A DNA stretch of 6,414 nucleotides from Clostridia bacterium (GTDB lineage: Bacteria; Bacillota; Clostridia; HGM11327): assembly GCA_017935525.1 (NCBI GenBank), contig JAGBHJ010000147.1, positions 1 through 6,414 of the forward strand, in the 5' to 3' direction. Position 1 is the stretch's first letter; each line of letters begins with the position of its first letter. Shown piece by piece: positions 1 through 5,583 of this stretch. A program made the position numbers and the translations under genes. The notes below the pieces were generated by a model that saw only the letters and a list, made by a program, of their open reading frames with translations, was not told where the DNA came from and did not search any database.

Positions 1-80
1 GTTGCCGTCGGCTCTGCTCCGCAGGCGGTCAGCGATACCGTCAACAGCACCGCAAGCATCAAACTAATTATTTTTCTCAT
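1..80 (-). CDS. Lipoprotein, 5' end only (signal peptide)
   Basis: This partial gene runs off the left edge of the window. Its ATG is at 80-78, and CAGGAG at 93-88 sits 7 nt upstream as a ribosome binding site. The 26 visible codons begin MRKIISLMLAVLL, then TVSLTACGAEPTA. That is a basic n-region, a hydrophobic core and an L-T-A-C lipobox with the lipidated Cys at residue 20, so the product should be exported and lipid-anchored on the outer face of the membrane. The residues after the Cys (GAEPTAT) resemble those of the lipoprotein at 2980-3807 (GAEPTVD) and the start of the T-P linkers seen in the neighbours. The mature domain is outside the window, so membership of the local lipoprotein family is likely from position but not shown. 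The start overlaps the out-of-frame tail of the gene before it. Confidence 0.85.
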   Translation of the reverse strand, partial: MRKIISLMLAVLLTVSLTACGAEPTA

Positions 81-213
81 TGTTATTCTCCTGTACAGCA
101 TCATAAAATGCATCCCAATCAAGTACGGTTCTTTCAACGTGAGTGATGCTCATAAAGGACTTATAATTCGTGAAATTATGTATGTTTTCTTTCACTTTTG
201 CGGCAGGCTCGGG
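64..213 (-). pseudogene. Out-of-frame C-terminal remnant of the 192-1046 lipoprotein
   Basis: Shifting the preceding gene by -1 at the CCC run (213-211) gives about 49 further codons, PEPAAKVKENIHNFTNYKS and onward, ending at TAG 66-64. This stretch aligns with the C-terminus of the lipoprotein at 1060-1977: VKENIHNFTNYKS against AKKLENFTDYTAI, and RTVLDWDAFYDAV against PTVLDWDGFYGK. The simplest reading is loss of one C from a C4 run (AACCCCGAG to AACCCGAG), which brings in the TGA at 194-192. No canonical slippery heptamer for programmed frameshifting is visible. Restored, the protein would be about 327 residues and would overlap the next gene's start by 17 nt. A sequencing or assembly error in a short homopolymer remains possible. 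Confidence 0.8.
88..93 (-). promoter_or_regulatory. Ribosome binding site of the left-edge lipoprotein
   Basis: CAGGAG on the minus strand lies 7 nt before the ATG at 80. It supports a real gene start here although only 26 codons are visible. The site lies inside the frameshifted tail of the preceding gene, so in the ancestral arrangement the two coding regions would have overlapped and translation may have been coupled. Confidence 0.7.
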
Positions 214-1046
214 TTATCCTGACCACCCGAAATTACGGGGCGGTCACCGACAATCGGGCCAAAGCCGAGGTATGGATTTGCAATACCACCAAGGTTAAAG
301 AGCTCACACGTTCTTGTAAAGAAAACCTTATTGTTATTATCGATCAACACGCCAATCGTGTCTGCCGTTAAGGGTGTACCGTAGAAAGTACTATATGCGG
401 AAATCTTTACACGAACGTCCGTTGCTTTTTTGATTTCCTTTTCTGTGGCACCCTTGAGCAATATATAATCTGTGCGGTTTTTATCTATCAAGATCTTTAC
501 GCCACCCTCATTCGGATGAATGTAGTGTGCAAGCACCTCTCCTGTAAATTCTGTTGTTTCGATATCAAATTCAGCCGTCGCAAACTTCGCCTTTGTTTTA
601 AAAATAAAGTAATTGCTCCAATTTGCCGCAAAGCCCTCAAAGCTTTGAGTCTGTGTTTGCACTGTTGCGCCCGATCCATCCAAAAACTTACTCGTCAACG
701 TTATATTTTTTGGAGTATCAACGGTATTTTTAACGTTAACTATAACAAAGCTATTATTGCTATAATCCTCATACACCTCGTAAGACACCTCAAACTCTCC
801 AATCGTTTTAACGTTATCAAACGAAGGAGCAGGCGTTGCCAACGGGCCATGTGTTGCGTTTGGTGTGGGTGTTGTGGTTACATCGGGAGTAACCGTTGTA
901 CCGGGGTTTTGGGTTGAGTTTGGGTCTACTGTTGCAGACTGTGAGGGTGAGGGGGAAGCAGACGATTCCAACGCGGGATCGCCGCCGCACGCAGTTGCTG
1001 ACATTATGCAGGTCAAAACTAATATTAAAGTAATTATTTTTTTCAT
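192..1046 (-). CDS. Family lipoprotein with Ig-like domain, C-terminus lost by frameshift
   Basis: This is a 284-residue predicted surface lipoprotein of unknown function. Residues 1-19 are a signal peptide ending in A-T-A-C, with Cys20 the lipid-anchor residue. Residues 21-78 are a Ser/Thr/Pro linker. A beta-rich domain starts at about residue 84 (EFEVSYE) and carries the family motif FEGFAANWSNYFIF at 136-149. The C-terminal part holds DNNNKVFF (236-243) and NLGGIANPYLGFGPI (251-265), the latter identical to the gene directly upstream. The open frame ends with SLPQK at 192. Relative to the 305-residue neighbour it lacks the last ~35 residues, but these are recognisable downstream in the -1 frame (see the entry at 64-213). 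A strong AAGGAGG lies 7 nt before the ATG, and the upstream gene's stop is 13 nt away. Whether the shortened protein is still functional is unknown. Confidence 0.88.
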   Translation of the reverse strand: MKKIITLILVLTCIMSATACGGDPALESSASPSPSQSATVDPNSTQNPGTTVTPDVTTTPTPNATHGPLATPAPSFDNVKTIGEFEVSYEVYEDYSNNSFVIVNVKNTVDTPKNITLTSKFLDGSGATVQTQTQSFEGFAANWSNYFIFKTKAKFATAEFDIETTEFTGEVLAHYIHPNEGGVKILIDKNRTDYILLKGATEKEIKKATDVRVKISAYSTFYGTPLTADTIGVLIDNNNKVFFTRTCELFNLGGIANPYLGFGPIVGDRPVISGGQDNPSLPQK

Positions 1047-1059
1047 GATTTATCCTCCT

Positions 1060-1977
1060 TTATTTTCCGTAAAAGCCATCCCAATCAAGTACAGTTGGTG
1101 CTATGTTAATAATGCCCGTAATGGCTGTATAATCAGTAAAATTCTCCAGCTTTTTTGCCACTTCTCCGCTTATTTCCGGAAAATCCCTCATAGCGGGGTT
1201 GTCCTCACCGTCACCGCAGATGGGTCCAAAGCCCAAATACGGGTTTGCTATTCCTCCCAGATTAAACATTTTAGCCTCTGCAACAAAGAATACCTTGCCG
1301 TCGTTGTCAAACAGCACGCTTACCATGTCCGCCGTCAACGGGGAGCCGTAGGTGTTATACGCACCCATTTTGACGTATGCCGACTTCGCCTTCTTTACCT
1401 CGTCGGCAGTTGCTTCCATTATGTCCAGTCGCAGTTTTCTGCCCGTGTCTATCAGTATCTCATAGCCTCCCTTGTATGGGAAAATATGGTCCGCATATAT
1501 CTCACCTTGGTAAGCCGTAGTGCTGATCTCGTAGTCAAACCCTGTAAAAGTCTTTTCGGGGTGGAAAACAAAGTAATTGCTCCATCCCGCAGGGAATCCC
1601 TCAAACACCTTTGTTTCCGATCCGGTTTCCTCGCCCTTTGCGTTCAGGTACTTGCCCTTTAGGGTAAGAGTGCAGGGAGTATCGCCATTGTACTTTACGT
1701 GTACGATTGCAAGGCGCTTTTTCTCGTATGTATGCAAAGTGTACCCCACCTCAAAGTCGCCCACCACCGTGGTATTGTCGGGCGTTGGGGTAGCCTCGGG
1801 GGTTGCCGTCGGCATTGTAGTGGGTGTTGATGATGCATCGGGCGTTACCGACATACTCGGTTTTGCCGAAGTGCTTGGCGTAGCTGAACCATCGGGCGTT
1901 GCCGTTGGTGCCACACCGCAGGCAGTAACTGACAAAAGCAGTACCGCCGTCAGTATTGTGCAAAAAAGCTTTTTCAC
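1060..1977 (-). CDS. Family lipoprotein with Ig-like domain (GTG start)
   Basis: This is a 305-residue predicted lipoprotein of unknown function. The start codon is GTG at 1977-1975, chosen because AAGGAG (1990-1985) lies 7 nt upstream and the signal peptide begins right there (MKKLFCTILTAVLLLSVTAC, lipidated Cys20). Residues 21-70 are a T/P/S/A linker with several TPxATP-like units. The beta-rich domain starts near DFEVGYT (74-80) and includes FEGFPAGWSNYFVF at 125-138. The C-terminal part contains DNDGKVFF (224-231), NLGGIANPYLGFGPI (239-253) and a tail with TGI (287-289) followed by TVLDWDGFY (295-303). It is the closest relative in the window of the gene immediately downstream and serves as the intact reference for that gene's broken C-terminus. 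The AAGGAG shares one base with the TAA of the upstream gene, which favours coupled translation. Confidence 0.9.
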   Translation of the reverse strand: MKKLFCTILTAVLLLSVTACGVAPTATPDGSATPSTSAKPSMSVTPDASSTPTTMPTATPEATPTPDNTTVVGDFEVGYTLHTYEKKRLAIVHVKYNGDTPCTLTLKGKYLNAKGEETGSETKVFEGFPAGWSNYFVFHPEKTFTGFDYEISTTAYQGEIYADHIFPYKGGYEILIDTGRKLRLDIMEATADEVKKAKSAYVKMGAYNTYGSPLTADMVSVLFDNDGKVFFVAEAKMFNLGGIANPYLGFGPICGDGEDNPAMRDFPEISGEVAKKLENFTDYTAITGIINIAPTVLDWDGFYGK

Positions 1978-1984
1978 GCTTGTT

Positions 1985-1990
1985 CTCCTT
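1985..1990 (-). promoter_or_regulatory. Ribosome binding site deciding a GTG start
   Basis: AAGGAG on the minus strand lies 7 nt before the GTG at 1977 and overlaps the last base of the upstream stop codon. No in-frame ATG lies between this site and the signal peptide, so GTG is the start. It is the only non-ATG start in the window. Confidence 0.75.
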
Positions 1991-2967
1991 TATTTTGTTT
2001 GTCTTTTTTGGGCGAATAACCAGTCTATAATGTGGGTATCCGTTTTGCTTGCCCAATGTTTTTCCGTATCCTCTGCGTAACCTGTTATCTCCTCAACGGT
2101 AATATTTGTAAATCCGCCGATCTCCGGTAATGCGTACTCTATCCAGCTACCGTAATACGCCATCTGCCCCGGAACATCCTTGCCCAAGAAAAAGTACATG
2201 GGGATATCCTTTGCAGCCTCCGGGACGGGGTCTATCAATGCCATAATAGCATCAACGCTATTACCGCTGCCGTCAACGTAGAACGTAGGGCCGGGGCCGT
2301 GGATGTTGACGTACGCCGAGACCATATTCGGGAATTCCAGCACCATCTTCCACGCGGTAAAGCAACCGTTTTCGATACCGATGACGTACCTCCTTTGGCT
2401 GTCGATATTGTACCTTTGTGTCACGTAGTCAAACAGTTTGCCGCAGGGCACGTCATAAAAATCAAACCAACTGTCGGGCACCTGGGGTGCTACAACTATA
2501 CAGTCAAAGGCAGGGCTCTGAGGGTCTTGGAACAAAAGCTCAATTCCGTCAAGCTGACTCTTGTTGTCAGTACCCAGCCCGCTGTGTTCACAGAAATACA
2601 TGATCATGGGGTATGCCTTATCATCTGTGTAATCATTCGGTACGTATATGCGGTAGTGAACCATACCGTCAACCACAAACTCACCCTTCAGAAATCCTCC
2701 GCTTACATTAAAATTCTCTCTGTTTGCCACAGGTGATGTTTTTACGGGTTCATCGGGAACTGCGATCGGTGTTGCGGTAGGCTTTGGTGTTGCCTCGGGA
2801 GTTGCCGTTGCAGCAGCACCGGGGGTTGCTGAAGTGTCGGGCGTTGCCGTTGCCTTGGGTGTTTCTGAAGCACCGGGCGTTTCCGAGGCTCCAGGTGTTT
2901 CTGCGCTGCAAGCGGTAAGCGCCACCGCCATAATAACTGTCAGTAACAATGATAAAGCTCTTTTCAT
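1990..2967 (-). CDS. Lipoprotein with esterase-like alpha/beta-hydrolase domain, probably inactive
   Basis: This 325-residue lipoprotein has a signal peptide and L-T-A-C lipobox (Cys20), a long T/P/A/E-S linker at 21-78 including the repeat GASETPGASETP, and a C-terminal domain from about residue 84. That domain resembles the secreted esterase/'predicted peptidase' group related to PHB-depolymerase-like hydrolases. Recognisable blocks are HYRIYVPNDY (104-113), GTDNKSQL (132-139), CIVVAPQVP (156-164), RYNIDSQRRYVIG (185-197), DIPMYFFLGKD (254-264) and a C-terminal HW (304-305) followed by IIDWLFAQKR. In active relatives the nucleophile sits in Y-V-x-G-[LI]-S-x-G-G. Here the line reads YVIGIENGCF, placing Glu199 (GAA, 2373-2371) where Ser should be. 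The usual oxyanion segment (HGxGxxG) is also altered, to EHSGLG. Asp264 and His304 may be the remaining triad residues. I infer a binding or scaffold role rather than hydrolysis. It is the only gene here with this fold and sits between two pairs of family lipoproteins. Confidence 0.85.
   Translation of the reverse strand: MKRALSLLLTVIMAVALTACSAETPGASETPGASETPKATATPDTSATPGAAATATPEATPKPTATPIAVPDEPVKTSPVANRENFNVSGGFLKGEFVVDGMVHYRIYVPNDYTDDKAYPMIMYFCEHSGLGTDNKSQLDGIELLFQDPQSPAFDCIVVAPQVPDSWFDFYDVPCGKLFDYVTQRYNIDSQRRYVIGIENGCFTAWKMVLEFPNMVSAYVNIHGPGPTFYVDGSGNSVDAIMALIDPVPEAAKDIPMYFFLGKDVPGQMAYYGSWIEYALPEIGGFTNITVEEITGYAEDTEKHWASKTDTHIIDWLFAQKRQTK
2766..2907 (-). repeat. Low-complexity T/P/A linker repeats in the esterase-like gene
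   Basis: Codons for residues 21-67 encode a linker built of short units such as GASETP (twice in tandem), TATPDTSATPG and TATPEATPKPTATP. The units differ in codon choice, so they are not fresh perfect repeats. Similar linkers with other lengths and compositions follow the lipid-anchor Cys in the lipoproteins at 1060-1977 and 192-1046. They likely act as flexible spacers that hold the domain away from the membrane through the cell wall. Confidence 0.6.
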
Positions 2968-2976
2968 GTTTCCTCT
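2901..2976 (-). repeat. Signal-peptide DNA repeat, copy 1 (esterase-like gene)
   Basis: This 76-nt segment covers the ribosome binding site, start codon and signal-peptide codons of the esterase-like lipoprotein. It aligns without gaps to 3741-3816, with about 8 mismatches by eye, mostly transitions. The similarity stops just after the lipobox Cys, and the mature proteins beyond it are unrelated. Confidence 0.75.
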
Positions 2977-2979
2977 CCT

Positions 2980-3807
2980 TTAGTCCTTTAATATCATCTC
3001 AAGGGTTTCCAATACCGCAAAACCGCTGAGGTTTTTGTATTCCTCGGGCATAACAAACTCGCTTCTGTTTTCCCACAGTATTTTTGTGGGTAACATTGGG
3101 TAACCCCCCAAGCCGCTGTATTCATAATCTACAATAAAATTACAGTTTCCGCCACCCTTTGTGCCTATGTAGATGACCTCTCCATCACCGTTCATTATTA
3201 CTATTGTGCTGGTGTAATGAGTAATTGCTTCCCTTGTAACCTTTAGGGGACCCACGCTAAAGCCGATACACACGTTCATAGTGGTCTGCGCCACCTGCTC
3301 CGCGCCCACGGGTATCAGGTATTCCCCTGTCACCTTGTGCACGTTACCCATATTGATACCGCTGAATGCCTCCTCGCCTATTACAAAATACTGCGCCACG
3401 GTTTCTCCGTTGAATTTTGTTGCGGAAAGATTGTATTCAAAATCCTCAAACGCCTTTTCGGGGTTAAAGAGGAAGTATTTTGTGTACCTTGCAGGGAATG
3501 CATCAAAGCTCTGCTCCTCTGCGGGAGTTTTGTTGCCATTTGCAGCAATGTAGTTACCCGTGACCTTTACGTTGTAGGCATTGTCAGACTTGTTTTCCAC
3601 CCGCAGGTATGCAATATTCTTTTTGCCGTATTTTGCAACACGCATCTGAATCTCAAAGGCATCCTCACCGTTGACCTCAATATTTTGCGTGCTGTCGGGT
3701 GTGGGCAGAGGCTGTGATTCACCGCTATCCACCGTAGGCTCTGCACCGCAAGCGGTAAGCGCCACCGTCATAATAATTGTCAATAATAATGATAAAGCTT
3801 TTTTCAT
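2980..3807 (-). CDS. Family lipoprotein with Ig-like domain
   Basis: This is a 275-residue predicted surface lipoprotein of unknown function. The signal peptide MKKALSLLLTIIMTVALTAC gives a lipidated Cys20. The linker is short (21-49) and less T/P-rich than in other members. The beta-rich domain starts at AFEIQMR (50-56) and carries the family motif in divergent form, FDAFPARYTKYFLF at 101-114, where Tyr and Lys replace the usual Trp and Asn of W-S-N-Y. The C-terminal half has GDGEVIYIGTK (207-217) and PEEYKNLSGFAVLE (254-267). Both are shared with the lipoprotein directly upstream (AYGELIYIGTR and PWELANVTGFFALE), which is its closest relative here. Its ribosome binding site AAGGAGG directly follows and overlaps the upstream stop codon. 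At DNA level the signal-peptide segment is nearly the same as that of the unrelated esterase-like gene downstream. Confidence 0.9.
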   Translation of the reverse strand: MKKALSLLLTIIMTVALTACGAEPTVDSGESQPLPTPDSTQNIEVNGEDAFEIQMRVAKYGKKNIAYLRVENKSDNAYNVKVTGNYIAANGNKTPAEEQSFDAFPARYTKYFLFNPEKAFEDFEYNLSATKFNGETVAQYFVIGEEAFSGINMGNVHKVTGEYLIPVGAEQVAQTTMNVCIGFSVGPLKVTREAITHYTSTIVIMNGDGEVIYIGTKGGGNCNFIVDYEYSGLGGYPMLPTKILWENRSEFVMPEEYKNLSGFAVLETLEMILKD

Positions 3808-3816
3808 GTTTCCTCC
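3741..3816 (-). repeat. Signal-peptide DNA repeat, copy 2 (family lipoprotein gene)
   Basis: This is the partner of the segment at 2901-2976. It encodes MKKALSLLLTIIMTVALTACGAE against MKRALSLLLTVIMAVALTACSAE (written with the lipobox Cys at residue 20 in both). The match includes the untranslated TTTCCTCC-type leader just before the ATG, so the copied unit appears to be translation start plus export signal. Confidence 0.75.
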
Positions 3817-4656
3817 TTAATAAGCAACAAAGCTTTCCAGAGCAAAGAAGCCCGTCACGTTTGCAAGCTCCCAAGGCAGGATGTATTCATCCCTTTGCTT
3901 CCACGGGGTGTCGGTGGGTACCTTTGGGTGGGCTGAAAGTCCAAACGATATGGGCTTGTCAGTACCCATATTGCCCTTGTTTCTTGTGCCGATGTAAATC
4001 AGCTCGCCGTAGGCATCAAATACAACTATTGTACCGTCCAGATTAAAATTGCAAGCACCCGTTATCATCAGATCGTCAATGTTAAAAGTGATGCAAACGA
4101 CCTCTTTTACCTTTCCGACGTTATCTCCAAAAGGAATGGTAAACTCGCCGTTTTTATCCACGTGGCCAAAAGTGGTAGTCGTGCTGATGGTGTTGCCGCA
4201 GTCAAAAAAGCGAGCAGCAGGCAGTCCGTCAAACTTTGTGGCTTTTATCTCATACTCTATATCGGCAAATGTTTTTTGAGGCTCAAATACAAAGTAATTG
4301 TCCCAATTACCCGGGAAGCCCTCAAATTTCTTTTGCTCCGTGCCGCGGCTATTGCCGTCCTCACCCAAGTATTTGACGTTGATAGTCACCGTGCAGGCAA
4401 TGTCCGTCACGTTTTCCACGTGGAGTATGGCGACGTTGCCGTCCTTGTACTTGCATACAGTCTTTTCCACCGCAAACTCCGCCACACCAACGTCCACCTT
4501 TTCTGACGCCTGTGGTGTTGGCATGGGCTTTACAGTTTCCCCTGCGGGAGGTGTTGCTGTCGGATATTCTGTTGGTTTTACCGTTCGCCCTGCTCCGCAA
4601 GCAGTAAAGGACGCAACAATTGCCACCGCAAGCAATAATGCTAATGCTTTTTTCAT
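3817..4656 (-). CDS. Family lipoprotein with Ig-like domain
   Basis: This is a 279-residue predicted surface lipoprotein of unknown function. The signal peptide is MKKALALLLAVAIVASFTAC (lipidated Cys20), followed by a linker at 21-57 with TATPPAGE and PMPTPQA. The beta-rich domain begins around AEFAVEK (59-65), with FEGFPGNWDNYFVF at 111-124 followed by PQKTFADIEYEIKATKF. The C-terminal half has IVVFDAYGELIYIGTR (210-225), then PWELANVTGFFALE (261-274). It is most similar to the gene immediately downstream over the full mature length and shares only the general domain plan with the pair at 192-1977. It follows the permease by 9 nt, and its AAGGAG (5 nt spacer) overlaps the permease stop codon, so the two are very probably co-transcribed and translationally coupled. 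Confidence 0.9.
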   Translation of the reverse strand: MKKALALLLAVAIVASFTACGAGRTVKPTEYPTATPPAGETVKPMPTPQASEKVDVGVAEFAVEKTVCKYKDGNVAILHVENVTDIACTVTINVKYLGEDGNSRGTEQKKFEGFPGNWDNYFVFEPQKTFADIEYEIKATKFDGLPAARFFDCGNTISTTTTFGHVDKNGEFTIPFGDNVGKVKEVVCITFNIDDLMITGACNFNLDGTIVVFDAYGELIYIGTRNKGNMGTDKPISFGLSAHPKVPTDTPWKQRDEYILPWELANVTGFFALESFVAY

Positions 4657-4665
4657 GTTTTCTCC

Positions 4666-5562
4666 TTATTTTGTTCTCTTTTTCGTCGTGATCCAGGATA
4701 CCGCCACCAATATTGCTATTGCGCCCAGTATTATTGCATAACACAGCATCAGCTGCTCCAACGTAAACGGGTTATGGATCTCTTTTTTATCAAACCATTC
4801 CGTATTCCAGAATCCCCACCAGTTGTAAAGGTTCCAGGGTGCAGGTCTCATAAAGTCGTGGTACACCTGGGGCATTTTCATTCTGAGTGTGGTGGAGGTA
4901 AGGTAGTCAAACATAACGTAGCCCAAGCCAAGTATGCCGCCTACGATACCGTTCTTAAACAATGAGCCTACGGCATAAGTAAACATCGTAAAGAATACTG
5001 CGCTGGGGAGCAATGCGGGAAGGATCATCAGCATTATTCTCACAGAGGAGTCCGCAAAATACTCCATTATTGTAAACTGATCCAGCCCGCCCCTTGTAAA
5101 ATAGTAATAGTTTACAGAAGCAAAGCTGCTTACGACCAAGAACACCAGATCCACCGTCACCAGCGCCATCAGTCTGCCAAACAGATATTGGTACGGCTTG
5201 ACTCCGCCCGCCTTTTCGATCTCGTAAAAGCCGTCACTGTGGCTTCTCATCAACAGCACAAACGTGGATATTACGCAGAAGGCAGGTACCTCGTACAGCA
5301 TCAGCCACGCCTTAAGGTTGAGTATTACGCTGATGTAAGTCAAATACGTCAGCTCGTATCTGGGGTCTGTGTCAAAGATGGTTTCGATTATTTTATTGTC
5401 CTCCACCACTACGTAGGATCTGTTGACCCCAATAGCGCCGTACATTATGGACGCAAAGGCAAGCACTGCCGACACCCAGAACACAGGTGACCGCAAAAGC
5501 GTCTTGATCGACGTCTTGTAGGTAGCAAAAAACATATTCGGTCTCTTATTTATTGTTGTCAT
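4666..5562 (-). CDS. ABC-2-type transporter permease
   Basis: This is a 298-residue integral membrane protein. About six membrane segments can be seen at residues ~27-46, ~74-105 (long, possibly kinked), ~127-153, ~176-200, ~204-222 and ~271-291. Between the second and third lies DGFYEIEKAGGVKPYQYLFGRLMAL (split: DGFYEIEKAGG 110-120, VKPYQYLFGRLMAL 121-134). Its layout matches the cytoplasmic coupling region of ABC-2 permeases, where an acidic patch precedes a G-x-x-x-x-x-[YF] and [GK]-[KR] turn. A Trp/Asn/Pro-rich extracellular stretch (240-256, APWNLYNWWGFW) precedes the last helix. ABC-2 permeases work with a separate ATPase; none is present here. The start at 5562 is chosen over an in-frame ATG at 5574 because GGAGG lies 5 nt upstream of 5562 and actually includes the last base of the 5574 codon, while the upper ATG has no ribosome binding site. 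Substrate unknown. Confidence 0.82.
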   Translation of the reverse strand: MTTINKRPNMFFATYKTSIKTLLRSPVFWVSAVLAFASIMYGAIGVNRSYVVVEDNKIIETIFDTDPRYELTYLTYISVILNLKAWLMLYEVPAFCVISTFVLLMRSHSDGFYEIEKAGGVKPYQYLFGRLMALVTVDLVFLVVSSFASVNYYYFTRGGLDQFTIMEYFADSSVRIMLMILPALLPSAVFFTMFTYAVGSLFKNGIVGGILGLGYVMFDYLTSTTLRMKMPQVYHDFMRPAPWNLYNWWGFWNTEWFDKKEIHNPFTLEQLMLCYAIILGAIAILVAVSWITTKKRTK

Positions 5563-5567
5563 TTTAT

Positions 5568-5572
5568 CCTCC
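5568..5572 (-). promoter_or_regulatory. Ribosome binding site deciding the permease start
   Basis: GGAGG on the minus strand is followed by the 5-nt spacer ATAAA and the ATG at 5562-5560. The alternative in-frame ATG at 5574-5572 overlaps this site and is preceded only by GATGATAAACT, with no purine-rich anti-16S match. The shorter protein, beginning MTTINKRPNM, is therefore preferred. Confidence 0.75.
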
Positions 5573-5583
5573 ATAGTTTATCA

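Noticed and set aside
81..191. Gap of about 110 nt considered as a promoter or terminator region
   Set aside because: It translates in the -1 frame as the missing C-terminus of the preceding lipoprotein; no hairpin with a T tract or promoter pair was seen.
205..220. Programmed -1 frameshifting to explain the split C-terminus
   Set aside because: The sequence GAT AAC CCG has no X-XXY-YYZ slippery heptamer, and the CAA AAG TGA just before the stop permits only poor re-pairing. A mutation or sequence error is simpler.
865..1662. Long plus-strand open frame of about 265 codons opposite two lipoprotein genes
   Set aside because: It is antisense to two well-supported genes with lipoboxes and ribosome binding sites, spans their junction and shows no coherent domain, so it is a shadow of codon bias.
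1751..2907. T/P-rich repetitive DNA as a CRISPR array or minisatellite
   Set aside because: The units are in frame, vary in length and codon choice and lack uniform spacers; they are protein linkers.
5563..5574. Upstream ATG at 5574 as the permease start
   Set aside because: It has no ribosome binding site of its own and overlaps the GGAGG that serves the ATG at 5562.
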